This document shows, piece by piece, positions 47,078-58,683 of a DNA stretch of 64,000 nt. The stretch comes from Spiroplasma endosymbiont of Dioctria linearis. GTDB taxonomy: Bacteria > Bacillota_I > Bacilli_A > Mycoplasmatales > Mycoplasmataceae. Where the stretch lies: assembly GCF_964030865.1 (NCBI RefSeq), contig NZ_OZ034984.1, forward strand, positions 372,001 to 436,000, written 5' to 3'. A program made the position numbers and the translations under genes. Under the pieces are notes generated by a model, which was not told where the DNA came from, did not search any database, and saw only the letters and a program-made list of their open reading frames with translations. Positions within the stretch are counted from its first letter, which is position 1, and each line of letters opens with the position of its first letter.

Positions 47078-47614
47078 ATGAAAAAAATAAGGTTTATTTT
47101 GTTACTTTTACTTTCGCTAATGGTTGGTATTTGTACTTTATTAATAGCTAATCTAAAACAATCAGAAAAAATTGAAATCATTGATAATAATGAAAGTTAT
47201 ACATATTTAAAAGTTAAATATGATATTTCTTTAGAAGACGAAAATATATTACCTGTTAAAATAAAAAATGATTTAAATATAAATGAATCTAAAGAATTTT
47301 TAGAAGTAAGCAATTTAGATTATTTGAGTAATTTATTTGAAATTGATGTTAATAATAACTTACAGAAAAATAACACAATTGTGTTCTATCCAAAAGATCA
47401 TATTAAAGTTATTAAAACTAGTAGATTTGAAGTGAATAGTGATTTTTTTTATACAAGAGGTGTTAGTGAAAATGTTTCTAAAAAGAGTAGTAAAATTCTT
47501 TTAGATATAGATAATTCCTATGATGATTGTATGAAACAGCTGAAAAAAATATATGTAGGAAGTAATTTTAATACACAATTTTATGCTAAAGCAATTCCAA
47601 AATTGATCTATTAG
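47078..47614 (+). CDS. membrane-anchored protein, unknown, upstream of ComEC-like gene
   Basis: A 178-residue protein with an N-terminal hydrophobic helix (IRFILLLLLSLMVGICTLLIA), then a hydrophilic domain likely outside the membrane. The ATG at 47078 is preferred over a GTG at 47072 that overlaps the GAGGTG ribosome binding site. It has no lipobox and no Trp codon. Its 3' end overlaps the start of the ComEC-like gene by 32 bases, so the two are probably coupled. A role with ComEC in DNA handling at the membrane is only suggested by position. Confidence 0.65.
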   Translation: MKKIRFILLLLLSLMVGICTLLIANLKQSEKIEIIDNNESYTYLKVKYDISLEDENILPVKIKNDLNINESKEFLEVSNLDYLSNLFEIDVNNNLQKNNTIVFYPKDHIKVIKTSRFEVNSDFFYTRGVSENVSKKSSKILLDIDNSYDDCMKQLKKIYVGSNFNTQFYAKAIPKLIY

Positions 47615-49649
47615 AAAGAATTATTTATTTCAGACTTTTTTAGTTATAGTTTTAATTTCTTTAAGTAGGGATATAGAAAATATTTATATATGTATTAGTA
47701 TCTATTCATTTTGTTGTCTTTCTTTTGTTTGAAAAATAAATAAATCTTATCCTTATTTAATTATTGTTAGTCTTTTTTTAATGTTTTTTCTATTATTCTA
47801 TAAGATGGACATCAATCAAAAACTAAATTTTAAGATTTATAAAGTAGTAGAGGTAAAAGAAGGTTATATTTTATTAAAACAGTTAGCAACTCTTTATTAT
47901 ATACCAGTAGGGGAAGAAGAATTATTAGTAGGGGAGTTTATTAAACTTAATGGAATTAGCGAAAAGGTCAGCATTTATGGAAACTTTTGAGAGTTTGATT
48001 TTAATTCTTATTTACTTAATAAAAATGTTAGATTTCGAATACTAGAACCAATGATAGAGAAAACAAATGGTCATTTTGTGCAATTTTATCTATATAAATT
48101 CATTAATTCTTCTAACAAATTAACTAAACTATTCTTATTTCAACAAAAAACAAATGACCCAATTTATACTACTTTAACTTCATATTCTTTAAGTTTTTTA
48201 ATTAACCTAAGTGGTTTTAATATCTATATTATCAGTTGTTTTTTTAGTAAAAAAATGTTTAAGAATTCAAAAAAATATAAAAAATATAAAATTATTATTT
48301 TAGTTCTAGTTTTATATTATTGTGGACTATTAAGTTTTCCCTTATTTTTTTTAAAAACGTGCATATTTTTGATAATAAGATGAATAGAAGAAAATTGGAA
48401 ATTCAGATTTTCAAAAATAACCAAATTTTCCATCATTTGGATTGTTTGTTTGTTTATTAATCCATTATTTGTATTTAATATAGGTTTTATTTTTACAATT
48501 ATTGCTTTTCTATTTATAAAAAAATATGAGGACAAAAAGCCAATTACCAATATATTTTATAATTTTTTAATTGTGAATGCAGTATTCATTCCAGTTCAAA
48601 TATATTTCGATTATAAAATATATTGATTAAGTTCATTTTTTGAAATACTTTTAATTCCATTAATTAGCTTTTCCTTCATTTTATCTATATTTTTTTGAAT
48701 TCCATTCTCTAGTTATTTACTAGATTTTAATTATCAAATTCTTTATTCATATTCTAAAAGTTTTCAATATATTAATATTTTTACAATATGTGGTCACTTT
48801 AGTATATTTTTTTTAATAACTTATTTTTTAATGTTTAAAGTTATAACTGCCTATAAGTTTAATAAAAGAAAAATGCAAAAAATATTAATTATCTTATTTA
48901 CTTTAAATTGTTTTTATTTTTTTCAATCAAATCAATTCACTAAAATAAATCCCTCAGTAACAATGTTAAATGTTGGCAATGGGAATAGTTTCTTATTGCA
49001 ATATAAAGGTAAAAATATTTTATTTGATGCTGGAAAGGGCAGCGGTTTCAGTAAAAAAAGTTTACAGCAATATTTAATATATGATGGAGTTAGAAAAATT
49101 GATGCCATTTTTATAAGTCATAATCATAAGGATCACTATGATCAAATTGATGATTTAAAAACCATTTACAATATTCAAAATATTTTTTACAATTATGATA
49201 ATCAATTTAATTTTAACTTTAAGGATTTAAAAATTAGTAATTTTATCGAGAATCAAAATAAAGATGAAAATGATAATTCTCAAGTTTCAGTAGTAGACGT
49301 AAAAGGCAAGAAAATATTATTTACAGGAGATATTTCCAAAAAAAGAGAAGCTAGATTATTGCAAAATAAGGAGTTTCTAGAAATGATTAAAGGGGGAGTT
49401 GATTTACTTCAAGTTGCTCACCATGGTAGTAAAACTAGTAGTTCTGAATTGTTTATTGAGACAATAAAACCTCAAAATTGTTTTATCTCTGGACATAAGT
49501 CAAAAATGTATGACTTTCCAAGTAAAGAGACAATAGCGACATTAAAAAAATATCAATGCAAAACTTATATTACAAATTCTAGAAATAGTTATAAATATAA
49601 AGTTAAAAGCAATAAAGTGATTAAAGTACAAAAAAAACTTCTTTTGTAA
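47583..49649 (+). CDS. ComEC/Rec2-like competence protein
   Basis: A 688-residue protein. ATG 47583 gives the full frame with UGA as Trp and overlaps the gene before it. The N-terminal helices are followed by a short soluble domain (residues ~75-140), then a multi-helix competence domain including LSGFNIYIISCFF. The C-terminal metallo-beta-lactamase-like domain (~residues 450-688) has SHNHKDHYDQ, LFTGDISK and the HHGSKTSSS motif. Homologues form the membrane channel for DNA uptake in competent bacteria. No partner competence genes are nearby, so a role in DNA or nucleotide scavenging is possible. It ends at a bidirectional terminator. Confidence 0.85.
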
Positions 49650-49657
49650 GAAGTTTT
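49631..49657. terminator. bidirectional terminator, ComEC-like gene / rpsT
   Basis: AAAACTTCTT (49634-49643) pairs with AAGAAGTTTT (49648-49657) around 4 bases. The A7 run before it serves as a T tract for rpsT on the minus strand, and it also covers the ComEC-like stop codon. Confidence 0.75.
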
Positions 49658-49659
49658 AA

Positions 49660-49902
49660 TTATTTCATTAATCTTGATTTTTCTCTTGCAGCTTTATTAG
49701 CTTTAAAAATTCCTTTTGTTACTGATTTATCTAATAAACTAATTGCTTCATTTATTAAAGTTTCTTTTTCTTTAGAACCTTCTTGTTTTGCAACTAAAGC
49801 CTTTTTAATTGCAGTTTTAACTGAACTTCTAAAAGCTTTATTAGCTAAACGTGATTTTTCATTAGTTAAAATACGTTTTTCTTGTGATTTAATATTTGCC
49901 AT
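49660..49902 (-). CDS. rpsT: 30S ribosomal protein S20
   Basis: An 80-residue basic protein of the small ribosomal subunit. The start MANIKSQEKRILTNEKSRLANKAFRSSVKTAIKK is the family signature, and the helical, Lys/Arg-rich end (GIFKANKAAREKSRL) also fits. It lies between convergent and divergent plus-strand genes and has a GAGGGGTG-type ribosome binding site before its start. Length is normal for bacterial S20. Confidence 0.96.
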   Translation of the reverse strand: MANIKSQEKRILTNEKSRLANKAFRSSVKTAIKKALVAKQEGSKEKETLINEAISLLDKSVTKGIFKANKAAREKSRLMK

Positions 49903-50033
49903 GTTTGTAATTCACCCCTCTAAACAAGATATTTATATACAAATAGAGTATATAGTAAAAAAATATCTAATTCAAAATAAATTATATTTTTTATTAATTT
50001 TTAGTGGTAAATTATACTTAATAGGTGATAAAT

Positions 50034-50987
50034 ATGTTCTTTGTATATTCTAATGACAATTTTCTAATCAAAAAGCAAATAGACAAATTATGTCAAAAAG
50101 CAAATATAGATAATGAATATGATATTTTTGAATATTCATTAATTGATGATTCAATTATAAAAATTATTGAAGAAATTACTACATATTCAATTTTTTCAAG
50201 TAAGAAAATTATTGTTATAAATGATTGTTGATTTGTTAACGAATCAAAAATTAAGTTTCATAAAGATTATGATTCTAAATATGTAGAGCAAATTTTAAGT
50301 AATAATAATAGCGAAGTTGAAATAATAATGACTTTAAATTCTGAGAAGTTTTCAAAAAAATTAAAAATAGCAAAATTAACAGAAGAAAAGTGCAAAATGT
50401 TAAAATTAGAGGAACCTAATTTAATACAAAAAAAAGAAATAGTAACCAAAAGATTAGAAAATGCAAAAATAGAGTTTGATATAGATTCGATTGAAATATT
50501 TTTAGATAAATTACCAAATGATATGCAAGTATTTACAAATGAAATTAATAAAATAATTAGTTTACGAAAAAAAGTAACAAAGAACTTAATAAATGAAATA
50601 ACATCAAAATATAATAACTTTGATAGCTTTCAAATTGCTAATTGTTTTATTTCAAATGATATAAAAACTTTTTTAAAGCAATGATCAAGTTATAGGGAAA
50701 TAAACAATGATATTTTCTCATTTCTTGCATTATTAGCAAGTAATTTAATTACATTAAGAAATATTATTTTATTAAAGGAAGAAAGAATGAGTAATTCAGA
50801 AATTTCTTCAGTTTTGGGAGCAAATCCATATCGTATTTCAAAACTATTAGAGCAAAATAAACTAAATATTAAACAAATAAATGATAAAATTAAATTGTTA
50901 TATTTACTTGAAAAAAATATAAAAAGTGGGGTTTTTGATAATAAAATTATTCCAGAGCTTGAGTTGTTAAAAATGTTTGATGTTTAA
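50034..50987 (+). CDS. holA: DNA polymerase III delta subunit
   Basis: A 317-residue protein matching the clamp-loader delta subunit that opens the sliding clamp. It shows MFFVYSNDNFLIKKQIDKL at the N-terminus, the FSSKKIIVINDC strand, and a C-terminal helical collar (LASNLITLRNIILLKEE, LGANPYRISKLLEQ). ATG 50034 is chosen over GTG 50025, which overlaps the AGGTG ribosome binding site. The upstream neighbour rpsT on the other strand is the usual gene-order partner of holA in low-GC bacteria and supports the call. Confidence 0.9.
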
Positions 50988-51006
50988 TAAGAATAGAGGT
51001 TAAAAA

Positions 51007-52470
51007 ATGGAAGCTAACAAGATATATCAAAGTTCGATATTTTTATTAGCAAATTTAATAAAAAATGAAAAACTAAGAGTGGAATTACTTAATAGCTTGG
51101 ATTATAAGAATCAAGTAATTGAATTAGTTAATGACTTATTGATTTTAGAAATAGATGAAAGTTGTAGTTTTAAAGATAAAAAATGAGGACCAATTTTTGG
51201 GAAGTCTTTAGTAAACATTACAAAGGAAAAAATAAAGTTTGTAAAACCAGATAATAAAAGTATTGATGAAATATTAAGCGATATTACTTATTTGCAAACA
51301 TATTGCTTTAATAATTTGCAAATATCAAGAGATTCTTTAACAGATGAAAATTTTGAATTGACAGAAGAATTTATTAAAGAAAACTCAAAAATATCACCAG
51401 AATTAAAAGAAAAATATTTAAAAGCAAGTGAAAAAAGTAATGTTGAACCAGAAATCGTTGATAAACAAAAAGAAAAACCAAATACTGAAACACATGATTA
51501 TTCAAAAATTGCAGGGGCTCAAAGTGCACAAGGAAATCCTTTTATGGGAAGCGTTCCATTACATCCTGCACAAGATCCAAGGTTTTACCCATATAGTAGT
51601 AAACCAAAATATATAAAATGATTGAAATTGTCATTGGCAATTTCAATTGGGGTTTTTACACTATTGTTTGTGGCATTATCTATTTATGTTCAAGTTGCAA
51701 AACCTTTTCTAATTGATAATAACTTAAATCAAATTGATGGATTTACTTCAGCATTTCATCAACAATGAAAAGCATTTTTAGAGGAAAAATTAAAAGCGGA
51801 TAATGCTGCTTGACTTTTTGCAAATTCATTGGGAATGCAATCGGGGTCTATGGGAATTACATATACGATCATAATGACACTAGTAATCACATGAACTATT
51901 TATACAATTCTTCAGCCTCCAAAAACTTATAGACAAAAATTTATTATTCCTGGAATGAATTTAATTATTCCCTCAATGTTTCTTATTATGATGTCATTTA
52001 GTTTTATTAAAGGATTTTCATTAATTTTTGGTTCAAACGTACCATTGTCACAATTAACTAGTTTATTTTTTAATGTTGCAAAACAACAAGGAGAAAAAGC
52101 TAATTTTGATGAATGATATAAATTAAATCAAGTAGGACTTAAAAGTTTAATTAATGATATAAATGCTTCATTTAATATGACAGGGGCTAAAGTATTATTT
52201 TGACTATTCTTTGTTTCACTTTTAATGACAGCTGCTTCAATTATTGTAATTCTTTGTTTAAATCCTAAATTAGATAGAGAAAAAATTGCAAAAGCTAATA
52301 ATGAATATCAAACAATGATTGCAGAAGCAATGCAAGGTAGAAAATATGAAATAGATCAAAGTATTTATGAAGATCAAAAAGATATTGATGATTTTTTAAC
52401 TGAACTTCAAAATAGAAAAAATAAGCATAATAATAAAGATAAAGACAATGAAAAGGATAAAGATGTTTAG
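51007..52470 (+). CDS. membrane protein with soluble N-terminal half, unknown
   Basis: A 487-residue protein 19 bp after holA. Residues 1 to about 200 are soluble. They end in a Pro/Gly-rich linker (GNPFMGSVPLHPAQDPRFYPY) before four membrane helices in residues 203-420. The tail is charged (NRKNKHNNKDKDNEKD). The start ATG 51007 follows GAGG. I recognise no family, and the membrane region has no transporter motif. It is likely transcribed with holA, but a functional link is not evident. Confidence 0.7.
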
Positions 52471-52518
52471 AAATTTCATTTGAAATAAAAATATAATTAA
52501 CTTTTAAAATATATTGAC

Positions 52519-52543
52519 AAACTCAACTGATGTTGAGTTTTTT
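52519..52543 (+). terminator. terminator before the alkyltransferase gene
   Basis: AAACTCAAC (52519-52527) pairs with GTTGAGTTT (52532-52540) and a T run follows. Confidence 0.82.
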
Positions 52544-52569
52544 AAATATAATTTAGATGGGTGATATTG

Positions 52570-53064
52570 ATGGAAGAAAAAGTTCTTAAAATCTTTAAAA
52601 TAAAAATGTTTGAAAAGGATGTTGTTAAAATAGGGATTATTAATAATAAGTTGAGTTATATTGGTTTTGAGCGTGACAATATTCATGATTTTTACAAAAA
52701 TTATAAAATAAGAAATGTTTTAAAAAATGATGAATTTATTAAATATATTCAATATCTAAAAAAGTTTGAGAATAGAGAAGATTTCGAATTAAATTTTGAT
52801 GAATTATTTTTACCAAATTTGACAGATAAACAAATAGATATTTTAAAAGAACTTTGTAAATTAAAATATGGCGAATATAAAACATATTCTGAATTTGCAA
52901 AAGATATTAATAAGAGTGATCACACACGTTTTATTGCTTCTTGTATGAGTAAGAATCCAATTTTATTGCTAATTCCATGTCATAGATTAATTAGTAAAAA
53001 TTTGGATATTAAATACAGATCTGGAAGAGAAATAAAGAGTTTTTTATTAAAAAATAATTTTTAA
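52570..53064 (+). CDS. ogt: methylated-DNA-protein cysteine methyltransferase
   Basis: A 164-residue DNA repair protein that takes the alkyl group from O6-alkylguanine onto its own Cys. The signature IPCHRLIS is present near the C-terminus; before it lie the DNA-binding helix (YKTYSEFAKDINKSDHTRFIASCMSKNP) and the C-terminal YRSGREIKSFLL. ATG 52570 is preferred over the GTG at 52561, which overlaps the ribosome binding site. The N-terminal domain is short and divergent, as in small Ogt proteins. A terminator with a long T run follows. Confidence 0.85.
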   Translation: MEEKVLKIFKIKMFEKDVVKIGIINNKLSYIGFERDNIHDFYKNYKIRNVLKNDEFIKYIQYLKKFENREDFELNFDELFLPNLTDKQIDILKELCKLKYGEYKTYSEFAKDINKSDHTRFIASCMSKNPILLLIPCHRLISKNLDIKYRSGREIKSFLLKNNF

Positions 53065-53120
53065 TACTTATTATCATTTTCTCAAAAATGAGTATTGAAT
53101 TACTTCATTATATAAAATTT

Positions 53121-53183
53121 ACAATATTTTTTCTAAATATTTATATTTATTCGGAAAAAAATATTGTTTTTTTTTTTTTTTTT
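53121..53183 (+). terminator. strong hairpin with T17 between ogt and the fructose PTS gene
   Basis: ACAATATTTTTT (53121-53132) pairs with AAAAAATATTGT (53156-53167), followed by a T run to about 53183. It ends the ogt transcript and might also act as an attenuator for the PTS gene 50 bp later. Confidence 0.7.
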
Positions 53184-53197
53184 ATAACATATTAATG

Positions 53198-53215
53198 GTT
53201 ATAAAAATTTATAAC
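53198..53215 (+). promoter_or_regulatory. 18-bp palindrome before the fructose PTS gene
   Basis: GTTATAAA (53198-53205) and TTTATAAC (53208-53215) are perfect inverted copies around two bases, directly upstream of the ribosome binding site. This is a candidate repressor site. Confidence 0.45.
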
Positions 53216-53232
53216 TATAGAAAGAAAAAAAG

Positions 53233-55284
53233 ATGAAAAAAAATATTTTTAATAAAAATCAAATATTTTTAGATATAAAATTAAATACACAAAAAGAAGT
53301 TTTTGAATTTATTTCTGCTAAAGCTTTTGAATTAGGTATTGTTTCAAATCAAGAAGCATTAATTACTGGTTTCAAAAATCGTGAAACTGAAGGTACAACT
53401 GGTTTTGAAGATGGATTTGCGATACCTCATGCTAGAATAAAAGAAATAAATAAATCAGCTTGTATATTTATAAAATTAAAAAAAGAAATTGAATGAGATT
53501 CTCTAGATGGAAAACCAATTAAATATATATTTGCATTAATAGTTTTAGAAAATGAAAATGATGAATATTTATCAATATTAAGTGAATTCTCAACAAAGCT
53601 TTTAAATGAGGAATTTAAATTAGGGATTAAAAACTCAAAATCAAAGACAGATATTTTAGATACTTTTGAATTAAAAAGTCAAAAAGTCAAAAATGAAAAT
53701 TTAACTAAAAATAAAATTAGAGTTGTTGGTATATCAGCTTGTCCGACTGGTGTTGCACATACATACATGGCAAGAGAGGCATTATTAAAAGCGGGGCAAA
53801 ATCTTGGATGAGATATAAAAATGGAAACCCAAGGTCAAAAAGGTCAAGAATTTAAATTAACAGAAGAAGATATTAAACAAGCTGATATCGTTTTTTTAGC
53901 TGTTGATATTTCTGTTGATAAAAGTCGATTTAATGGTAAAAAAATTTATCATGTAAGTACAAAAAAGGCCTTAAGAAATGCTGAACAAGAGTTACAAAAT
54001 TCAATTAAAGAGGGTTTTATTTTTACAAATGATAGTAAAAATAAAACATTTGATGTAAAAAATAAAAATAAGCAAAGTATAGTCCAACATTTGATGGCAG
54101 GTATTTCTTATATGATACCTTTCATTGTTTTTGCAGGTTTAACCTCTGCAATAGTTGCAGGAATTGCTAATGCAACAAAAGTAACATTAACTGCGGATTC
54201 AACAGGGTGAATTAAATTTATGTGACATTTAAACGAATTTTCTAATATTGGATTTTCTGTTATGATGGCAATTGCAGGAGCATATATTGCTAATTCTATT
54301 GCAGGACGAGCTGCAATAGCACCTGCATTTATATTAACTATGATCGGTAATAATCCAGGACTTGTATGGCAAGGATATTTCCAAAACATTCTTGTAGAAG
54401 GACAAAATGGTAGCATGGTTTCAATAAATTCTGTAATGCAACCATTAAATATTTTTGGAGCTATTATTTTTGGTTTGAGTGTGGGTTATACAGTTCAATG
54501 AATTAATACAAAATGAAAAATTCATCAATATATACAACCGATCATGCCTATAATCATAATTCCAGTTTTTTTAACATTATTCTTTGCAATTATTTGAATG
54601 TTTACATTTGGACCATTAATTGGAATTGCAATAGGTTATTTATATACAGGTATTTTATCATTAGAAAATGCAGGTGTGGGAATGATACTAGTAGGTTTAG
54701 TACTTGGACTTTTATCTGGAGTAGATATGGGTGGTCCCATAAATAAAATTGCTTCATTTGGAGCTACAGCTATGATACCAGTTGATGGGGGACTTGCAAT
54801 GGGTTGTTCTGCTGCTGCTTTTGCTGTGGCACCACTTGGTGCTGGGATTTCAACTATGCTTTTTAGAACAACTTTTAAAGAAGATAAAGAACTAGGTATA
54901 AATGCAACAGTTTTAGGAGTTATGGGTGTAAGTGAAAGTGCCATTCCATTTGCAATCAAATATAAATGAGCTGCAATAATTCCAAATATTATTTGTTCTG
55001 GAATTGCAGGTATGATAGCTGGCGCATTTATGGTTCAAGGGCATGTTGGCGCTTGAGGTGGACCTATTATTGCAATTTTTGCTGGAGTTACAGATAAAAG
55101 TAGTAATTTCATTGGTATTCTATGATATTTAATTTCCATTATTATTGGAGTTATCTGTCATATAATTTTATTTAGAATTCTGGTTGAAATTCAATCTAAA
55201 GGAAAAATATCAAAAGATAGTTTTAAATCAATTTTTAGAGAAAATAAAAAATTAATTACTAATAAAAAAAATAGTAAAGCTTAA
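53233..55284 (+). CDS. fruA: PTS fructose-type permease EIIABC
   Basis: A 683-residue fructose-class permease. EIIA carries the phosphorylated His66 (GFAIPHARIKE), EIIB the active Cys170 (ISACPTGVAHTYMA), and EIIC runs from residue ~285 with about nine membrane helices (GVDMGGPINKIA, GVMGVSESAIPFA). It should import fructose and phosphorylate it at C1. No 1-phosphofructokinase gene is adjacent, so the cell must have one elsewhere or the sugar may differ. The promoter region has a palindrome, which suggests control by a sugar-responsive repressor. The gene stands alone before a terminator. Confidence 0.92.
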
Positions 55285-55305
55285 TAAAAGTTATTTAAAA
55301 GATAC

Positions 55306-55340
55306 AATCTTCATATAAGTGTTATATGAAGATTTTTTTA
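55306..55340 (+). terminator. terminator of the fructose PTS gene
   Basis: AATCTTCATATA (55306-55317) pairs with TATATGAAGATT (55323-55334), followed by T. Confidence 0.85.
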
Positions 55341-55396
55341 TTTTTACTTTAATGTAATATAAAAAAACTTTATAATCATAAAGGTGAGGTACTTTA

Positions 55397-55675
55397 ATGA
55401 GTTATTATTATAAGCATAAATATGGATTTTCAACTCATTCAATCCAAAGAATAAGAGAAAGACTTAGGCTTAAAGATGAAGAGGAATTTAAATTAAAAGA
55501 AAAAATACTAAGAATGATTGCAAAATCAACTTATAGTTTTGAAACAAATAAATTTATTTATATAAAAACATTAAAAAATGAAGTTTACTTTGTTATTGAT
55601 AAAATTCAAATGACAATTATAACTGCAACACCAATTTCACCAACAAAACAATTATGATTAATAGAGAACGAATAA
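55397..55675 (+). CDS. small conserved-looking protein, unknown
   Basis: A 92-residue protein with GGTGAGG upstream of ATG 55397. The N-terminus is basic (GFSTHSIQRIRERLRLKDEEE), then two beta-like stretches follow (KFIYIKTL and YFVIDKIQMTIITATPISP). It passes through a TGA (Trp) near the end. It precedes the next unknown gene by 13 bp, in an apparent operon. It slightly resembles small toxin-like or nucleic-acid-binding proteins, but I cannot name a family. Confidence 0.6.
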
Positions 55676-55688
55676 GACAGGTGCTAAT

Positions 55689-56729
55689 ATGAAAAAAATT
55701 AAAAGAAATTTGATATTACCAAGTGAATTTTTAAATAATTGACAAACTCAAAATGAAGATGGAACTTTTTGTTTTAAATATATTGATTTTGTAAGTGATA
55801 AAATTGAAGAAATTAGAATTGATAATGTACCTTTTATAGAAGTTTTATTTAGTGATTATGAAAATTATGATCTTAAAAAAATTATAAAACAATTTAATCA
55901 AATATCAAAAGTAGCAAAAGCCATTATAGATAAAAGAATTAAAAAAAATAAAGACAATATTGAAATTACAGGTAAAGAAGTTATTTTCTTAAAATATTTT
56001 TATTTTCTAATAACAATAATCAATGGTGAGTACAAGTATTCATTTTCAAATTCTAATAAAAAATATAGAATCTTTGATGTTTTGAATAAAGAAGTTCAAG
56101 AGGACTACAGACTAATAATTTTAGATATAGTTAGCTATGTTCTTTTTGAAATGTATGATTATATTTTTAGTAAGAGAACCTTTGAAAGTTTATATGAATA
56201 TGTTGAAGATTCTTCAATAAACTTTGATTTACAAGAATATCAAAAAAGAATAATTATTCCTTACGACATTTTGGTAAGTCAAAATTACAAATTTTTAGAT
56301 TTATATTTTCACAATATTGTAAATAATACTTTCTTTAAGTTTTTTAAAATATCTGACTTAGATAGAGAAACATTTTTATTAACAAATAAAACAGTTGCTA
56401 ATTTTATTGATGATAGAACCAAAATTAATATTTTAAGTATTTTTGTAGTAGATCCAAAAATGGCAATTGGATTAGTTAATTTAGGACCAGGAAGAGGCGA
56501 GTATCGACCATTATTTAAATACTTTAATGAAAGTGTTATAAATAAAGAAATTATGCCTTATTGTTTATCACCAGAGCATAAAATAGAGCAAGATGGAATT
56601 TATCTTTCTGGAGATCAAAGGTTTAAATTTTCAATTTTTGAATTAATTGAAAATCAAGTTAAGTTAATCAACGATTGTCTAACATACAGAGATTTAAAAT
56701 CTGATTTTGAACAATTTATTAAATATTAA
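55689..56729 (+). CDS. cytoplasmic protein, unknown
   Basis: A 346-residue soluble protein starting at ATG 55689 after ACAGGTG, 13 bp after the small gene before it. No signal peptide or membrane helix. A few ordered patches are seen (FVVDPKMAIGLVNLGPGRGEYRPLF and CLSPEHKIEQDGIYLSGDQRF), but no motif is recognised. It is probably co-transcribed with the 92-residue protein. A short terminator follows. Confidence 0.65.
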
Positions 56730-56732
56730 AAT

Positions 56733-56766
56733 AAAAAATTCTATTATGAAATAGATTTTTTTTTAT
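56733..56766 (+). terminator. weak terminator after the unknown gene
   Basis: TCTATT pairs with AATAGA across ATGA, with A-run/T-run pairing outside and T8 following. Confidence 0.6.
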
Positions 56767-56836
56767 AAAAATCATTATCTAAAAAAAGTGGGAAAAATAT
56801 TATATAATTAATATAGTTTTATGGGGATGTTATATC

Positions 56837-58660
56837 ATGGGCAAAGTTAAAATTTTAAAAAATAATAAAAAATCGCAATTTATGATAATTGCTTTAATGA
56901 TTTTTTCTTCTATTATATTAATATATTCAACATTGCTAGCTATTTCACCAATAATAAATAAAAATAATATTGAAGTAATTAATAATGCTATTTTAGAAGA
57001 AAACTATCAAAAAATACTGTCAATATTTTTATATAATGGTAAATCGTGAATAGTGGCGCCAAGCAAGACATTAATTTCTTTTTTGCCAATTATTTTAAGT
57101 TTAATAGTAATTATATTTTTAAGTAGTAGATTAATTATCCATAGTGTAGGTTATAGAACTAAAACTGCAATGGGAATTTCTAGAATTGTTAGACCAATCA
57201 AAAGTTATCAATTTACAATGATTTTTGTTTGAATTTTTTTAGTATTATTGATGATAACAATGACTTTATCTTTAATATCTGCAGCTCCATTTTTTCTGGG
57301 AATAGCATTTCAATTTAGTGCTGCAAATTTTATAACAATTGATGAAGCAATTACAGTTAAAATTGTTCAACAATTAGATGGTCAATTTGGACAAATTTAT
57401 TGATTATCTTATGGAGCATTTTCAAAATTACAAGGTGTTAATAATCCTGCACAAGTTTACAAAATGATTGATAAAGTTATGTGATTTATAATGCCAATTA
57501 TTATTCAATTTATTGCTTTAATTTTAGGATTTATTGGAGCTATATTTGGTGAATGTAGTTGATGATCAATTAATATACTTGTTTTAAAAACATTTGATTT
57601 TCAAGCTGGTACAAAATTAGTAGATGAATATGTTAAAGTTAAAAAACCTAAAATTAAAGAAAAAAAATGAAATGAAAAACCTAAAAAGCAAAAGGTTTTA
57701 AAAGCCAAAAAAGCGAATTTATCTACAAATCTTAATAATGATGAAATTAAAACAATTGAAATAATTGAGCCAAAAAATTATGAAGAATTACAAGAAATCT
57801 TGTTAGAAGAAAATAAGGAAATAATTAAACCAATTGAAGTTGTTGAAACTATTAATAATAACGTTGAAGTAAAACAAGAACTTGAAGAAGTAAAAAATGA
57901 TGATAATCTTGAAGAAAATATTGAAAACAAGAAAATTGAGGAAAATCAAAGAAATAGTGAAAACAATCAACATAATCGTATTGAATCTTTACAAACAACT
58001 GAGTTTGGAAATATAACTGAAATTGAAGATATTTATAATGAAAAAGCATTAGAAGATAAAACTTTTGATCCATTAATTGAAACTAAGTGTGTTTTATTTT
58101 ATAAAAAAATAATTAAATTATTAGAAGAATCAGATAATACAGATACTTCATTGTATTGAAATACAATTAAAAAATCAAAAGAAATAAAGGATTCAAAAAA
58201 TAATGATTGATTAACTATTTCAAATGAAATAGAAAAAGAAATAAAATTATTTTCTACAGTTGATACCGAGTTTGTAAATTTAATTGAAAAACTAATCTCT
58301 GATTCAAAAAATAATTTTTTTGGTAGATACAAAAGTGATTTAGAAGAGTTAATTGAAGATTATCATTTTGCATTAAAAACATGAGATTTATTGGCAGCTG
58401 AAATAAAACTTGAGCAAATTTTGGCAATTACTTTTAGAAAAAAAGAATTATTACCAAAAGTAGGTTTCTGTTTGAAAAATAAGGTTTTAAACAATTATAA
58501 AAATATTGATCAAAAAACAAATGTCATTAATAGATTAGAAACTGCAAAAAATAATAGAGATTTTAAAGGTTATAGAGATATTTGTCTGGAAATAATAAAA
58601 AGCGTTTCACCAATAAAACCAATTATTAGTAATTATATTAACAAAATAATTTATAATTAA
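56837..58660 (+). CDS. large membrane protein with charged C-terminal tail, unknown
   Basis: A 607-residue protein with four membrane helices in the first ~260 residues (near 18-37, 76-97, 128-153 and 220-245). A long acidic/Lys-rich cytoplasmic tail follows; it is rich in Glu and Asn, with likely coiled coils. The start ATG 56837 follows GGGGATG-type spacing. It ends 23 bp before coaE and probably shares its transcript. No catalytic motif is recognised. The plan (a few helices plus a large charged tail) recurs in several unknown genes of this window. Confidence 0.7.
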
Positions 58661-58683
58661 CATAATTAAAAGAGGTGTTTTTA

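Noticed and set aside
49660-50987. rpsT and holA as one operon
   Set aside because: They are on opposite strands; the neighbourhood is conserved but they are transcribed divergently.
54513-54746. Open frame overlapping the fructose PTS gene in another frame
   Set aside because: It lies wholly within the PTS reading frame and has an unnatural composition.
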